Assembly (NCBI RefSeq): GCF_022921075.1
Contig: NZ_CP095050.1
Location: 4,960,001-5,024,000, forward strand
DNA length: 64,000 nucleotides
From: Hymenobacter sp. 5317J-9
Lineage (GTDB): Bacteria > Bacteroidota > Bacteroidia > Cytophagales > Hymenobacteraceae
Direction: 5' to 3'
The notes under the pieces are model-generated. The model was not told where the DNA came from. It worked only from the letters and a program-made list of their open reading frames with translations, and searched no databases. Positions 52,801 to 59,924 of this stretch are shown here, piece by piece. Every line of letters begins with the position of its first letter. The first letter of the stretch is position 1. Both the position numbers and the translations under genes were made by a program.

Positions 52801-53824
52801 GGTTGTGCTCGTGCCCGGCCGCGTAAATGATGTTGGGGTACTTGTTGAAAATATCCATCAGGCCCTTCTTGTAGGCCTGGTAGGCCGGGTAAGCCAGGTC
52901 CTGGCTCACCCCACCGTATTTGCGGGCGAAGGGGTAGATGGACCCGATGATGGGCAGCGGCAGAAACGCGTACTTGTACACGATGCTGAGCGGAAAAATG
53001 TGGTCGCCCAGCGTGAAGTAGCCGCCGTGAATGCCGTCGGAGAACAGCGGGTGGTGGCCCACCACCATGATGTTTTTGTCCTTGTTGCGGGCAATGATGT
53101 CCTCCAGTTGAGCCATAAAGTCCGTCTCGTCCTCCACGCCGCAGCCGCCGTCGGCGCCGTAGGGCCGCTCGCTCTGCTTGGTCAGAAACCACTGCGAGTT
53201 GATGGTAATGAGCACCAAATCGTCCTGCAGGCGGATTTCGTAGGGGCCGGGGCAGCCGTTGCTGGGCGTAATGAAATCGCCGCTGTAGCCGAAAGCGGCA
53301 GAATCCTGGGCCATATAGTTTTCGGCGAAGCGCTGCTCGCGCAGCACCTGCTCCAGGCCGCCGGTGAGGCCCTGCTTCCAGTCGTGGTTGCCGGGTATCA
53401 TGTACTTCTCGCCCTTGTAGTCGCGCAGCACGTCAATCTGGTCGGCTAGGCGGCGCTCGGCTTCTTTGCGGTCGTAGGCGCCTTCCTCGGGCATGCCGTA
53501 CTCATACACGTTGTCGCCGAGGTAGATGGTGGTGCTCTTGGCGCCGGCTTCCATGATTTTTTTGCGCAGGAAGTTCAGCGAAGGCTCGCCGCCGTTTTCC
53601 TTGGCAATGGGCTTGCCCACGTCGCCAATCAGAAAAACAGTGTAGCGAATGCGGGTGCTATCGGGCGGGGTTTTGGTTTTCCAGTCGAGGCCGCCGCGGC
53701 GGTAATTGGGGCGCGAAACGTGGGGGTTTTGCGACGATTCGCCCTGGGCCAAAGCACGCGAATGAAACGCCAAAAGGGCGCCGAGCAGCAACAGCGCGGA
53801 GCGAAAGCGAAAAAATGGGGGCAT
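49844..53824 (-). CDS. calcineurin-like phosphoesterase fused to a kinase-like region and outer-membrane barrel
   Basis: A 1326-aa exported protein. The signal peptide is MPPFFRFRSALLLLGALLAFHSRALAQ. Residues about 55-400 are a calcineurin-like phosphoesterase (YLGDNVYEYG, PGNHDWKQG, VVGHHPLFSDGIHGG, AAGHEHNLQYF). Near residues 660-700 the text WIGDWDRHEDQWRW...AVPEDRDIAF resembles the catalytic loop and metal-binding Asp of atypical kinases (HipA/CotH/Fam20 style). The C-terminal ~370 residues are a BamA/TamA-like barrel (RYEQFRVEKDP, ...GGTTNLRGYRRTRYSGRSSVYGNFEARL...GRVYSDN...YSIGEEKLVFVGFDFLF). The barrel GRVYSDN and RGY motifs support an Omp85-type fold. Phosphoesterase and barrel are well supported; the kinase-like reading is inference. 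Confidence 0.85.
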   Translation of the reverse strand: MPPFFRFRSALLLLGALLAFHSRALAQGESSQNPHVSRPNYRRGGLDWKTKTPPDSTRIRYTVFLIGDVGKPIAKENGGEPSLNFLRKKIMEAGAKSTTIYLGDNVYEYGMPEEGAYDRKEAERRLADQIDVLRDYKGEKYMIPGNHDWKQGLTGGLEQVLREQRFAENYMAQDSAAFGYSGDFITPSNGCPGPYEIRLQDDLVLITINSQWFLTKQSERPYGADGGCGVEDETDFMAQLEDIIARNKDKNIMVVGHHPLFSDGIHGGYFTLGDHIFPLSIVYKYAFLPLPIIGSIYPFARKYGGVSQDLAYPAYQAYKKGLMDIFNKYPNIIYAAGHEHNLQYFKEGATHLIVSGSGCKTQHVKPGGAGDALFSDKEKGWACVNYYDDGQVWTEYYIPQGNGDKARLVFRTPLYAKTTQGVAATAPAPMTPLEKQKKKNEQDVQAQPVPTKRPDFRDSSVVVAINPGYNKHGGFHNWLLGEHYRKEWATPVKFRLLDLANDKGGLVPYKTGGGKQTASLKVRNEAGHNFSLRGIDKDPAAVLPEALRTGFAKDILQDQISAQHPYASFVLPPLGTAAGILHTNPEPVYIPQDPLLGQYYSAFSNKPAAIEEDAKDDQSNVASLGYAKNLVGTDKMLERLLEDNDNKIDAVAFARSRLFDMWIGDWDRHEDQWRWAEVKDKDGDRTFTAVPEDRDIAFFKGDGVLPFLISRKFAVRNFQNFGYDYADYKGLNQTALSNDRTFLSSVSREQWVAQAQYMKEHLTDEVIEKAFRDKWPKEIYDLHAKEIMAKLKSRRDLLPDVAAKYADVVADIVEVRGTQKNEQFVVDRLPNGNVHVTVRKITKEGKVTKVLFDRTVEYGITDELRLYGISGNDTYLVKGDASKSVKVRVIGGTDRDTIRDVSHVGGFLHKTQIYDADTGNVINAGKEARLRLEPGVDVSRYDHPKRFDLKDYRLNYTGPALFFGYNIDDGLLLGGGITHRRYGFRREPFSSEQSLVANFAPARDAYNFKYTGQFTRMFGKYDLHIAAQYYGPQLLYNFFGIGNNTANLATEDSNRGRVTVRTVNSAYRVRFNSLNVAPTLERNLFSFLKLGVGPRYEQFRVEKDPIGSVIKDSLTRGGDVTYENRHFGIRASDFQVNQYLGGLLYLNLDASSSPKNPRIGIRWYNEFQYNFQLNGEQLQYGRLTSEIRAYLTPNLPFQITYAGRIGVAHNLGDYRFYQANTLGGTTNLRGYRRTRYSGRSSVYGNFEARLQLLSFNAYLFPGKLGILGLADFGRVYSDNDTRSGLSALHSGFGGGVYVDILKQAVINATYSIGEEKLVFVGFDFLF

Positions 53825-53883
53825 AAAGCAGAAAAAGGGCCGAGCATCAAGGCTCGCCGCGGGGTACTGTTAAGGTAAACGAA

Positions 53884-53925
53884 GCGCCGGCTGCCCACGT
53901 ACTGGCACGAACCTGCAGCCGGCGC
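53884..53925. promoter_or_regulatory. hairpin in the divergent promoter region
   Basis: GCGCCGGCTGC (53884-53894) pairs with GCAGCCGGCGC (53915-53925). It lies in the 223-bp gap between divergent genes; no T-tract follows. Confidence 0.4.
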
Positions 53926-54047
53926 GCTAGGGCCCGTTACGCAAAGCGCGGCCGTGCGGTTAGGCCGGGCTATTTAACTTACGCCCGGCGCTTCGCGTTG
54001 AAAGCCGGCGAGCCCGCCGGAATGAACCGGCCGCTGCTTCGCTAGTC

Positions 54048-55361
54048 ATGAAAGAAAGTACCCCCGAAACCGTTGCCCCCGCCCCGGCAACGGACCCCGC
54101 CCCGCCCGAAGCCGCCCTCGCCGCCGAAGCCGCCGACAAGCCCGCCAAGGCCAAGGCCTCGCCCCTGGTGAAGGAGGCTCAAACCTACGTTTCCGACCTG
54201 TTTGCCCGGGAGCTGCAAGCCAAGCTCACTTACCACTCCCTGCGCCACACCGAGGCCGTGGTGAAGGAATGCCGCGTGCTGGCCCCGGCTGCCGGCCTCT
54301 CGCCCGAAGACACCGAGGCCCTGCTGCTGGCCGCCTGGTTTCACGACACCGGCTACCTCGACGTGTATGAGGGCCACGAGTTCCGCAGCATGGAGCGGGC
54401 CGGCGCCTGGCTGGCCGAGCACGGCGTGCCCGCCGGGCGGGTGCAGCTGATAAAGGACCTCATCAAAGTGACACACCGCGACTACGCGCCCGAAACCGAG
54501 CTGCAGCAGCTACTGGTGGACGCCGACATGAGCAACCTGGCGCGCGACGACTTCCGCAGCAGCGCCGAGCTGCTGCGCACCGAATGGGAGCTGGTGCTGG
54601 GCCAAACCTACTCCAACCCCGAGTGGGCCGAGCTGCAGCTCAACTTCATGCTGGAGCACAAGTACCACTCCGATGCGGGCAAGGAACGCTACAAAAAGGC
54701 CTTCAAAGACAACCTCGACGAGCAACGCGACGCCTTAAAAAAGACCGAGAAAAAGAAGAAAAAGAAGGCCAAGGAGAAGAACGAAACCTTCGCCGAGCCC
54801 AAGCGCGGCATCGAGACGATGTTTCGCACCATGTACTCGAACCACATGAAGCTGAGCGACATGGCCGATAAAAAAGCCAGCATGATGATTCAGCTCAATG
54901 CGGTGCTCATGTCGGTTATCATTACCTATTTGGGTGCCAAGATGGGCAAGGCCGGCGCCCTGGGCCCCATGATGAGCGGCAACCCCGTGCTGGGCATTCC
55001 GATGGGTATTCTGCTGGTCACGGCTCTGGGCTCGGTCATCACGGCCATCCTCTCGGCCCAGCCCGACGTGACGAGCTTTGCCTGGCTGAAGAAAAGCCCT
55101 CAGATTGCCACGAACCGCCGCGTCAATCTGCTGTTCTTCGGCCAGTTCACCAAGCTCAGCCTCGACAACTTCCAGGGCGGCATGCGCGAGCTGATGCGGC
55201 AGAAAGACATGCTCTACAACAACATGGTGACGGACATTTATTACCTGGGCGAGGTGCTCACTCGCAAATACCGCCTGCTGCGCACCAGCTACACCATCTT
55301 CATGGTGGGGCTGATTCTGACGGCGCTCTCGTTCGGCATCGCGCTGCTGTATAAGATGTAG
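54048..55361 (+). CDS. HD phosphohydrolase fused to a Pycsar-type membrane effector domain
   Basis: A 437-aa protein. Residues 60-205 form an HD domain with YHSLRHTEAVV (His 63/67), AAWFHDTGYLD (H99-D100), THRDYAP and LLVDADMSNL (Asp 158/160). A highly basic linker (KKTEKKKKKKAKEKNE, 231-246) follows. Residues 250-437 match the Pycsar effector/DUF5706 family (GIETMFRTMYSNHMKLSDMADKKASMMIQLNAVLMSVI), with about three membrane helices near 278-297, 316-336 and 412-433. Pycsar effectors respond to cCMP or cUMP made by a PycC cyclase and disturb the membrane. No cyclase gene is next to it, so the effector is an orphan here; the fused HD could degrade the signal. Defence role is inference. Confidence 0.85.
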   Translation: MKESTPETVAPAPATDPAPPEAALAAEAADKPAKAKASPLVKEAQTYVSDLFARELQAKLTYHSLRHTEAVVKECRVLAPAAGLSPEDTEALLLAAWFHDTGYLDVYEGHEFRSMERAGAWLAEHGVPAGRVQLIKDLIKVTHRDYAPETELQQLLVDADMSNLARDDFRSSAELLRTEWELVLGQTYSNPEWAELQLNFMLEHKYHSDAGKERYKKAFKDNLDEQRDALKKTEKKKKKKAKEKNETFAEPKRGIETMFRTMYSNHMKLSDMADKKASMMIQLNAVLMSVIITYLGAKMGKAGALGPMMSGNPVLGIPMGILLVTALGSVITAILSAQPDVTSFAWLKKSPQIATNRRVNLLFFGQFTKLSLDNFQGGMRELMRQKDMLYNNMVTDIYYLGEVLTRKYRLLRTSYTIFMVGLILTALSFGIALLYKM

Positions 55362-55390
55362 GGGGCGGGGTTCGATTCGCTGCCTTGCTT

Positions 55391-55398
55391 TATCTTTG
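55391..55398 (+). promoter_or_regulatory. putative -7 element TATCTTTG for tRNA-Arg
   Basis: TATCTTTG matches TAnnTTTG, 19 bp before the tRNA 5' end. Confidence 0.55.
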
Positions 55399-55417
55399 TA
55401 GAAGAAGCTTATTACCC

Positions 55418-55491
55418 GGGCCTGTAGCTTAACTGCATAAAGCAAGCCTCTCCTAAGGGCTAGAGTACAGGTTGGATTCCTGTCAGGCTCA
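55418..55491 (+). tRNA. tRNA-Arg (anticodon CCT)
   Basis: A full cloverleaf folds: acceptor GGGCCTG/CAGGCTC with one G-T pair, D stem GCTT/AAGC, anticodon stem AGCCT/GGGCT with loop CTCCTAA (anticodon CCT at 55452-55454), T stem ACAGG/CCTGT with loop TTGGATT, discriminator A. No CCA is encoded. The D loop AACTGCATA has G18-C19 in place of G18-G19, and the T loop has G56 in place of C56, so the usual G19:C56 tertiary pair appears as C19:G56. This tRNA reads the AGG codon. Confidence 0.88.
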
Positions 55492-55500
55492 CGCACTTAC

Positions 55501-55541
55501 ACCCCGCACCTCATGCTCTAATCAGCTGAGCAGTGCGGGGT
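55501..55541. terminator. hairpin terminator for the tRNA and convergent HNH gene
   Basis: ACCCCGCAC (55501-55509) pairs with GTGCGGGGT (55533-55541). The HNH stop codon (55522-55524) lies inside the loop. Confidence 0.7.
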
Positions 55542-56007
55542 GTTCTGTTAATAAGCCGTGGTCGTATTCCCAATGGCAATTGGGACATAAGACCAGAATA
55601 TTCGCCGGCCCGGACACATTTTGCACAGTCGTAGAATCCGGAAAGGAACTGATTGGTTGCTTATGGCAGTATTCTACATGCTTGTCATAACCGCACGCCT
55701 GGCACACGCGGGGACGGTGGGCATTGAGCAAGCGGGTGATGCTGTTCAAATAGCCGCGGTAGTAGCTGGGATGCTTGATGGCATCTTTGGCCTTGAGCTG
55801 CGCCACGGTTAATAGACGATAATCAGCCTTGCGTTTGCCGTGTGCTGCGCAAAACTGTCGGCTCGCGAGAACGAGAGTTTCGCAGGCGGCGCACTTGCGC
55901 GTCAGTTGTCGCTTGGGGGCCTGCTGGTTGGTATGAATGGCGGCGTGCGAGCGGGAACAGTATTTGGGGTTTGCTGTGCGGGCACCGCAATGCAGGCAGT
56001 TATTCAT
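55522..56007 (-). CDS. zinc-finger HNH endonuclease-like protein
   Basis: A 161-aa protein, Cys/His-rich. The N-terminus has CLHC..., KYCSRSHAAIH and RKCAACE...FCAAHGKRK, suggesting one or two zinc ribbons. The C-terminus reads VCQACGYDKHVEYCHKQPISSF...ANILVLCPNCHWEYDHG (residues 101-151): two CxxC pairs and central EYCHKQPI with an Asn and distal His, as in HNH nucleases. It is convergent with the tRNA-Arg gene and divergent from the GH92 gene. HNH genes near tRNAs are often mobile or defence-associated. The DNA is less GC-rich than most neighbours. TAATTTG lies 4 bp before its ATG. Confidence 0.78.
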   Translation of the reverse strand: MNNCLHCGARTANPKYCSRSHAAIHTNQQAPKRQLTRKCAACETLVLASRQFCAAHGKRKADYRLLTVAQLKAKDAIKHPSYYRGYLNSITRLLNAHRPRVCQACGYDKHVEYCHKQPISSFPDSTTVQNVSGPANILVLCPNCHWEYDHGLLTEHPALLS

Positions 56008-56049
56008 GCCCCAAATTACCGATTATTGCTCTCTCATCCGCACCCTTGC

Positions 56050-58380
56050 ATGAAGAAGCCGAAGAACCTCCTGCCCCTGCTGCTCCTGGCCGCCGTATCG
56101 GCCGCTGCCCAAAAGCGCCCGGCTCAACCCGAAAACCTCGTGCAGTACGCGCACCCCCTGGTGGGCACGCAGAAGATGGGCCACACCTACCCCGGCGCCA
56201 CCGTGCCCTTCGGCATGGTGCAGCTCTCGCCCGATACCGACACCCTCAGCTACGAGCTGAACGGCAAATACAACCCAGACATCTACAAGTACTGCGCGGG
56301 GTATAACTACGACGACAAAACCATCGTCGGCTTCAGCCACACGCACTTCAGCGGCACGGGGCATTCGGATTTGGGCGACTTCCTGCTCATGCCCACCACC
56401 GGCCCGCTGCAACTCAACCCCGGCACCGCCGACCGGCCCCAGAGCGGCTACCGCTCCTCCTTTTCGCACCAGAACGAGGTGGCCGAGCCCGCCTACTACC
56501 GGGTGAAGCTCGACGACCACAACATCCTCGCCGAGCTCACGGCCACCACCCGCGTGGGTTTCCACCAGTACACGTTTCCGGGCACCGAGCCGGCCCACGT
56601 CATCCTGGATATGATGGCCGGCATCTACAACTACCCCGACAAGAACGTGTGGAGCTACGTGCGCATCGAAAACGACTCGCTCGTGACCGGCTACCGCCAA
56701 ACCACCGGCTGGGGCCGCACCCGCACCGAGTACTTCGCCATGCAGTTCTCGAAGCCCTTCAAGAGCTATGGCGCCCGCAAATACGACCCCAAGGAAGCCT
56801 ACCGCGGCTTCTGGGGCCGCTTCGACCAAACCAAAAACTGGCCCGAGCAGGCCGGCCGCCAGCTGCGCCTCTACTTCGATTTCAGCACCGTGGCCGGCGA
56901 GAAAATCAAGGTCAAGTTTGCCCTCTCGCCCGTGAGCGCGGCCGGGGCGCTGGCCAACATGCGCGCCGAGCTGCCCGGCTGGAATTTCGACCAGACCCGC
57001 CGCGCCGGCCAGCAGCTCTGGCAGCAAGAGCTGAGCAAAATCACCATCCAGACGCCCAACCGGGCCGATAAGGAGAACTTCTACACGGCCCTCTACCACG
57101 CCTGCCTCAGCCCTACTGTGTACCAGGATGCCGACGGCCAGTACCGCGGCCTCGACCAGCAAACCCACCGCGCCGAGGGCTTCGTGAACTATACCACCTT
57201 CTCGCTCTGGGACACCTTTCGGGCCCTGCACCCGCTCTTCAACCTCATTCAGCCCAAGCGCAACGCCGACATGGTGCAATCCATGCTGGCCCACTACGAC
57301 CAGAGCGCTGAGCACATGCTGCCCGTCTGGAGCCACCACGCCAACGAAAACTGGTGCATGAGCGGCTACCACAGTACCTCCGTGGTGGCCGATGCCGTGC
57401 TGAACGGCGCGGTGCCGCCCGCCCAGGCCGAGCGCGCCCTGGCCGCTTGCGTAGCCACCGCCCGCCACCGCTGGTACGATGGCTTGGCCGACTACATCGA
57501 CCGCGGCTACGTTCCCAACGAGCGCAGCGGCACCTCCGTCTCCACCACCCTCGAATATGCCTACGACGACTGGTGCATCGCCCAACTCGCCCAGAAACTC
57601 GGCCACGCCGACCTCTACCAGGAGTTCAGCAAGCGCGCCACCAACTGGCAGAACGTGTTCGACCCGCGCGCCAACGCCATGCGCCCGCGCCTGGCTGACG
57701 GCAGCTTCCGCCCCAAGTTCGACGTGCTGAGCACCAACGGCCAGGGCTTCATCGAGGGCAACGCCTGGAACTACACCCTCGCCGTGCCCCACGACCCCGC
57801 CGGCCTCATTGCCCGCATGGGCGGCAACCCCCGCTTCGTGCCCCACCTCGATTCGCTCTTCACCATGCACCTGCCCGACTCGTTCTTCGCCGAAACCGAG
57901 GACATCACCCGCGAGGGCATCATCGGGGGCTACGTACACGGCAACGAGCCCGCCCACCACGCCGCATACCTCTACAACTACACCGACCAGCCCTGGAAAA
58001 CCCAGGCCCAGGTCCGCAACATCCTCGCCCGCCAGTACCACCCCACCCCCGACGGCCTCGGCGGCAACGACGACTGCGGCCAGATGAGCGCCTGGTACCT
58101 CTTCTCAGCCCTCGGCTTCTACCCCGTCGCCCCCGGTTCGGGCCACTACGCCCTCGGCAGCCCCCTCGTGCACGGCGCCGTGCTACACCTCGAAAACGGC
58201 CAGTCCTTCACCATCCAGGTCAAAAACCAAAGTGCCAAAAACGTCTACGTGCAGCAAGTCACCCTCAACGGGCAGCGGCTGACGCAGCCGTTTCTGGCGC
58301 AGCAGGACGTGGCGAAAGGTGGTGTGCTGGTGTTTGTGATGGGCGCGCGGCCGGTGCGAAAAAATCAGGAGTTACGATGA
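56050..58380 (+). CDS. GH92 family alpha-1,2-mannosidase
   Basis: A 776-aa exported exo-mannosidase. The ATG at 56050 gives MKKPKNLLPLLLLAAVSAAAQ, a signal peptide; the open frame upstream lies over the HNH gene and is rejected. Family hallmarks are present: VGTQKMGHTYPGATVPFGMVQLSPDT, GYNYDDKTIVGFSHTHFSGTGHSDLGDFL, FSLWDTFRALHPLFNLIQPKRNADMVQSMLAHY, and WKTQAQVRNIL...GLGGNDDCGQMSAWYLFSALGFYPVAPGS with the catalytic Glu/Asp region. GH92 enzymes use calcium and invert at the anomeric carbon. The stop codon overlaps the stop of the convergent AT-rich nuclease gene by 9 bp, so the last residues may have been altered by insertion. Confidence 0.94.
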   Translation: MKKPKNLLPLLLLAAVSAAAQKRPAQPENLVQYAHPLVGTQKMGHTYPGATVPFGMVQLSPDTDTLSYELNGKYNPDIYKYCAGYNYDDKTIVGFSHTHFSGTGHSDLGDFLLMPTTGPLQLNPGTADRPQSGYRSSFSHQNEVAEPAYYRVKLDDHNILAELTATTRVGFHQYTFPGTEPAHVILDMMAGIYNYPDKNVWSYVRIENDSLVTGYRQTTGWGRTRTEYFAMQFSKPFKSYGARKYDPKEAYRGFWGRFDQTKNWPEQAGRQLRLYFDFSTVAGEKIKVKFALSPVSAAGALANMRAELPGWNFDQTRRAGQQLWQQELSKITIQTPNRADKENFYTALYHACLSPTVYQDADGQYRGLDQQTHRAEGFVNYTTFSLWDTFRALHPLFNLIQPKRNADMVQSMLAHYDQSAEHMLPVWSHHANENWCMSGYHSTSVVADAVLNGAVPPAQAERALAACVATARHRWYDGLADYIDRGYVPNERSGTSVSTTLEYAYDDWCIAQLAQKLGHADLYQEFSKRATNWQNVFDPRANAMRPRLADGSFRPKFDVLSTNGQGFIEGNAWNYTLAVPHDPAGLIARMGGNPRFVPHLDSLFTMHLPDSFFAETEDITREGIIGGYVHGNEPAHHAAYLYNYTDQPWKTQAQVRNILARQYHPTPDGLGGNDDCGQMSAWYLFSALGFYPVAPGSGHYALGSPLVHGAVLHLENGQSFTIQVKNQSAKNVYVQQVTLNGQRLTQPFLAQQDVAKGGVLVFVMGARPVRKNQELR

Positions 58381-59841
58381 CATTGCATAGGAGTAATCAC
58401 CAGCAAACCCACCACCGTCCTCTTGAAGAAGAACCATAAAATTATAATCAATTATAGCGCCGACTACAATCGCATCTACTGGATATCTTTTAATCAAATC
58501 CCTTAGCATATCTGACACCTCTGCTCTACTCTCACGAGAAAGGACTATATCTGTGAAGCTTCTTTCAGGAATCACAATAATCAATGTGAAAGCATTTAAG
58601 TTGCCTGTAGACACCTCTACATACCCTCGCATTAAGATATCCATCAAAGCAGAAACTGATTTAACTGTATCAAGGCGTTCTAAGAGTTTAACTTCAAAGC
58701 CTTGATAACCTATACCACGTTCTACGATAAAATCAGGAAATTCTTGATACGCCTTTATAATCAGGCCCCTCTTTTTGAGCCAATTGCCAATCACTTCTTC
58801 TACTACTTTGGGATTAGAAAAGTAAGTAGCTTGTCCCTGTGCAAAAGCTTCATTTACACGGGCAGGATTTGTGTAAGAATGTGAAATAAAAATTTTATGA
58901 TTCTGCTTGCGTTCTACATCTGAAAGCACATTCTGTAGTTCTGTAACCGACTCTTTAGAGACTTTAGCACTTACATACTTATTGGCTTGCTCCACAAATT
59001 GAACAGAGGAATACATCCAAAATAGGTCAACGCCTGCTTCGCGATGAATTTCGCGAACTAGTTCTTGTCTCGGCCCTATCGTTTTGCCTTGCTCACGCCA
59101 CCACCAATCTTCTTTGTTATCAGCAGTGATAAACAGAACCGTTTTGACTCCCTTATCCTTGGCATGAGTAATTATCTGACGCCAAATAATCAAGTCGCCA
59201 AATTTTCTTTGATATTTAAGTCCATCAAAGATAAAACTTGCATCGGCTGGATTCTTGCCTTTATCAGCATCTTTAAAACCAGGCGGGATTTTGTCGTCGA
59301 ATCGGTTTTCTCCATCTAATACGAGTTGGTCTAGTTCGCTCTGGGTTACTGGCCCAATACCGACATTATCAGCTACTAATTCATCAATTCTTTTTCTAAT
59401 AGGGTCGGATGATGAAATATCCAACTGTGATTCATGCGCCTTTCTAATAGCCTCGACTAATTGTTCACTAGCTTTATCCAATTCTTTTAATAAAGACTCA
59501 CAGTCTACGCCTATGTCTCTTTTGTCTATCTGTAGGGTGTCGAATTTGCTTTTAACCTCGTTAATCAAATCATTTGTCGATGTCAAAACATCATCAACAG
59601 CTTTACGCTCATTCGCAATTACTGTAAGTCTGCCTCGCTGGAATTCAAGCGCTACATGATGAGGTATCCATAAGCGGTTTTTAACCTTTTCTAGGACACC
59701 GATGACCTCTTCCCGAGCAGAAACAGGTAGTTTATAAAGACTCAATAAAACATTTGTGTCTAATACAATTAGAGCTTCTTCCCATAGCTTGCTATATTCT
59801 TCTGATGTGGGCTGGTAATAGCCGATGAACTGATTTTTCAT
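58372..59841 (-). CDS. PIN_8 nuclease fused to a PD-(D/E)XK-like domain (candidate defence nuclease)
   Basis: A 489-aa protein from AT-rich DNA. Residues 20-300 match the PIN_8 (DUF4935) family: LDTNVLL (D28), IPHHVALEFQRGR (E66), PPGFKDADKGKN, FGDLIIWRQII (D216) and LFITADNKEDWWWREQGK (D241). These give the acidic residues of a PIN-type RNase or DNase. Residues 345-400 read VVEEVIGNWLKKRGLIIKAY, then FPDFIVER, then YQGFEVKLLERL. That places P369-D370 and E383-V-K385 in PD-(D/E)XK order. Two nuclease-type centres in one protein would be notable. No membrane segment is visible. PIN_8 proteins occur in predicted defence loci; activity is inferred. Its stop overlaps the GH92 stop. Confidence 0.75.
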   Translation of the reverse strand: MKNQFIGYYQPTSEEYSKLWEEALIVLDTNVLLSLYKLPVSAREEVIGVLEKVKNRLWIPHHVALEFQRGRLTVIANERKAVDDVLTSTNDLINEVKSKFDTLQIDKRDIGVDCESLLKELDKASEQLVEAIRKAHESQLDISSSDPIRKRIDELVADNVGIGPVTQSELDQLVLDGENRFDDKIPPGFKDADKGKNPADASFIFDGLKYQRKFGDLIIWRQIITHAKDKGVKTVLFITADNKEDWWWREQGKTIGPRQELVREIHREAGVDLFWMYSSVQFVEQANKYVSAKVSKESVTELQNVLSDVERKQNHKIFISHSYTNPARVNEAFAQGQATYFSNPKVVEEVIGNWLKKRGLIIKAYQEFPDFIVERGIGYQGFEVKLLERLDTVKSVSALMDILMRGYVEVSTGNLNAFTLIIVIPERSFTDIVLSRESRAEVSDMLRDLIKRYPVDAIVVGAIIDYNFMVLLQEDGGGFAGDYSYAMSS

Positions 59842-59871
59842 TCTGAGTCAATTTAATAGATGTACCTAAAC

Positions 59872-59900
59872 CCGCCCGCTCCCCAACCGAAAGCGGGCGG
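59872..59900 (-). terminator. terminator-like hairpin between gene B and the PIN_8 gene
   Basis: CCGCCCGCT (59872-59880) pairs with AGCGGGCGG (59892-59900), 11-nt loop. On the minus strand GTTTAG follows. It separates gene B from the AT-rich gene. Confidence 0.65.
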
Positions 59901-59924
59901 CTTCATTTCCACTCCTTCCGAAAC

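Noticed and set aside
51098-53449. 783-codon plus-strand open frame opposite the phosphoesterase-barrel gene
   Set aside because: It is a shadow frame; clear phosphoesterase motifs lie on the minus strand.
53825-54047. Short RNA gene in the divergent gap
   Set aside because: Only one GC-rich hairpin without a T-tract was found, and no promoter-like box pointed at it.
55840-56049. Upstream extension of the GH92 gene to 55840
   Set aside because: This part lies opposite the HNH coding region and does not look like a signal peptide; the start at 56050 has one.
58372-58930. TIR domain in the PIN_8 protein, because KIFISHSY near residues 316-323 resembles a TIR first strand
   Set aside because: The rest of a TIR fold is missing; the sequence continues directly into the helix and PD...EVK motif.
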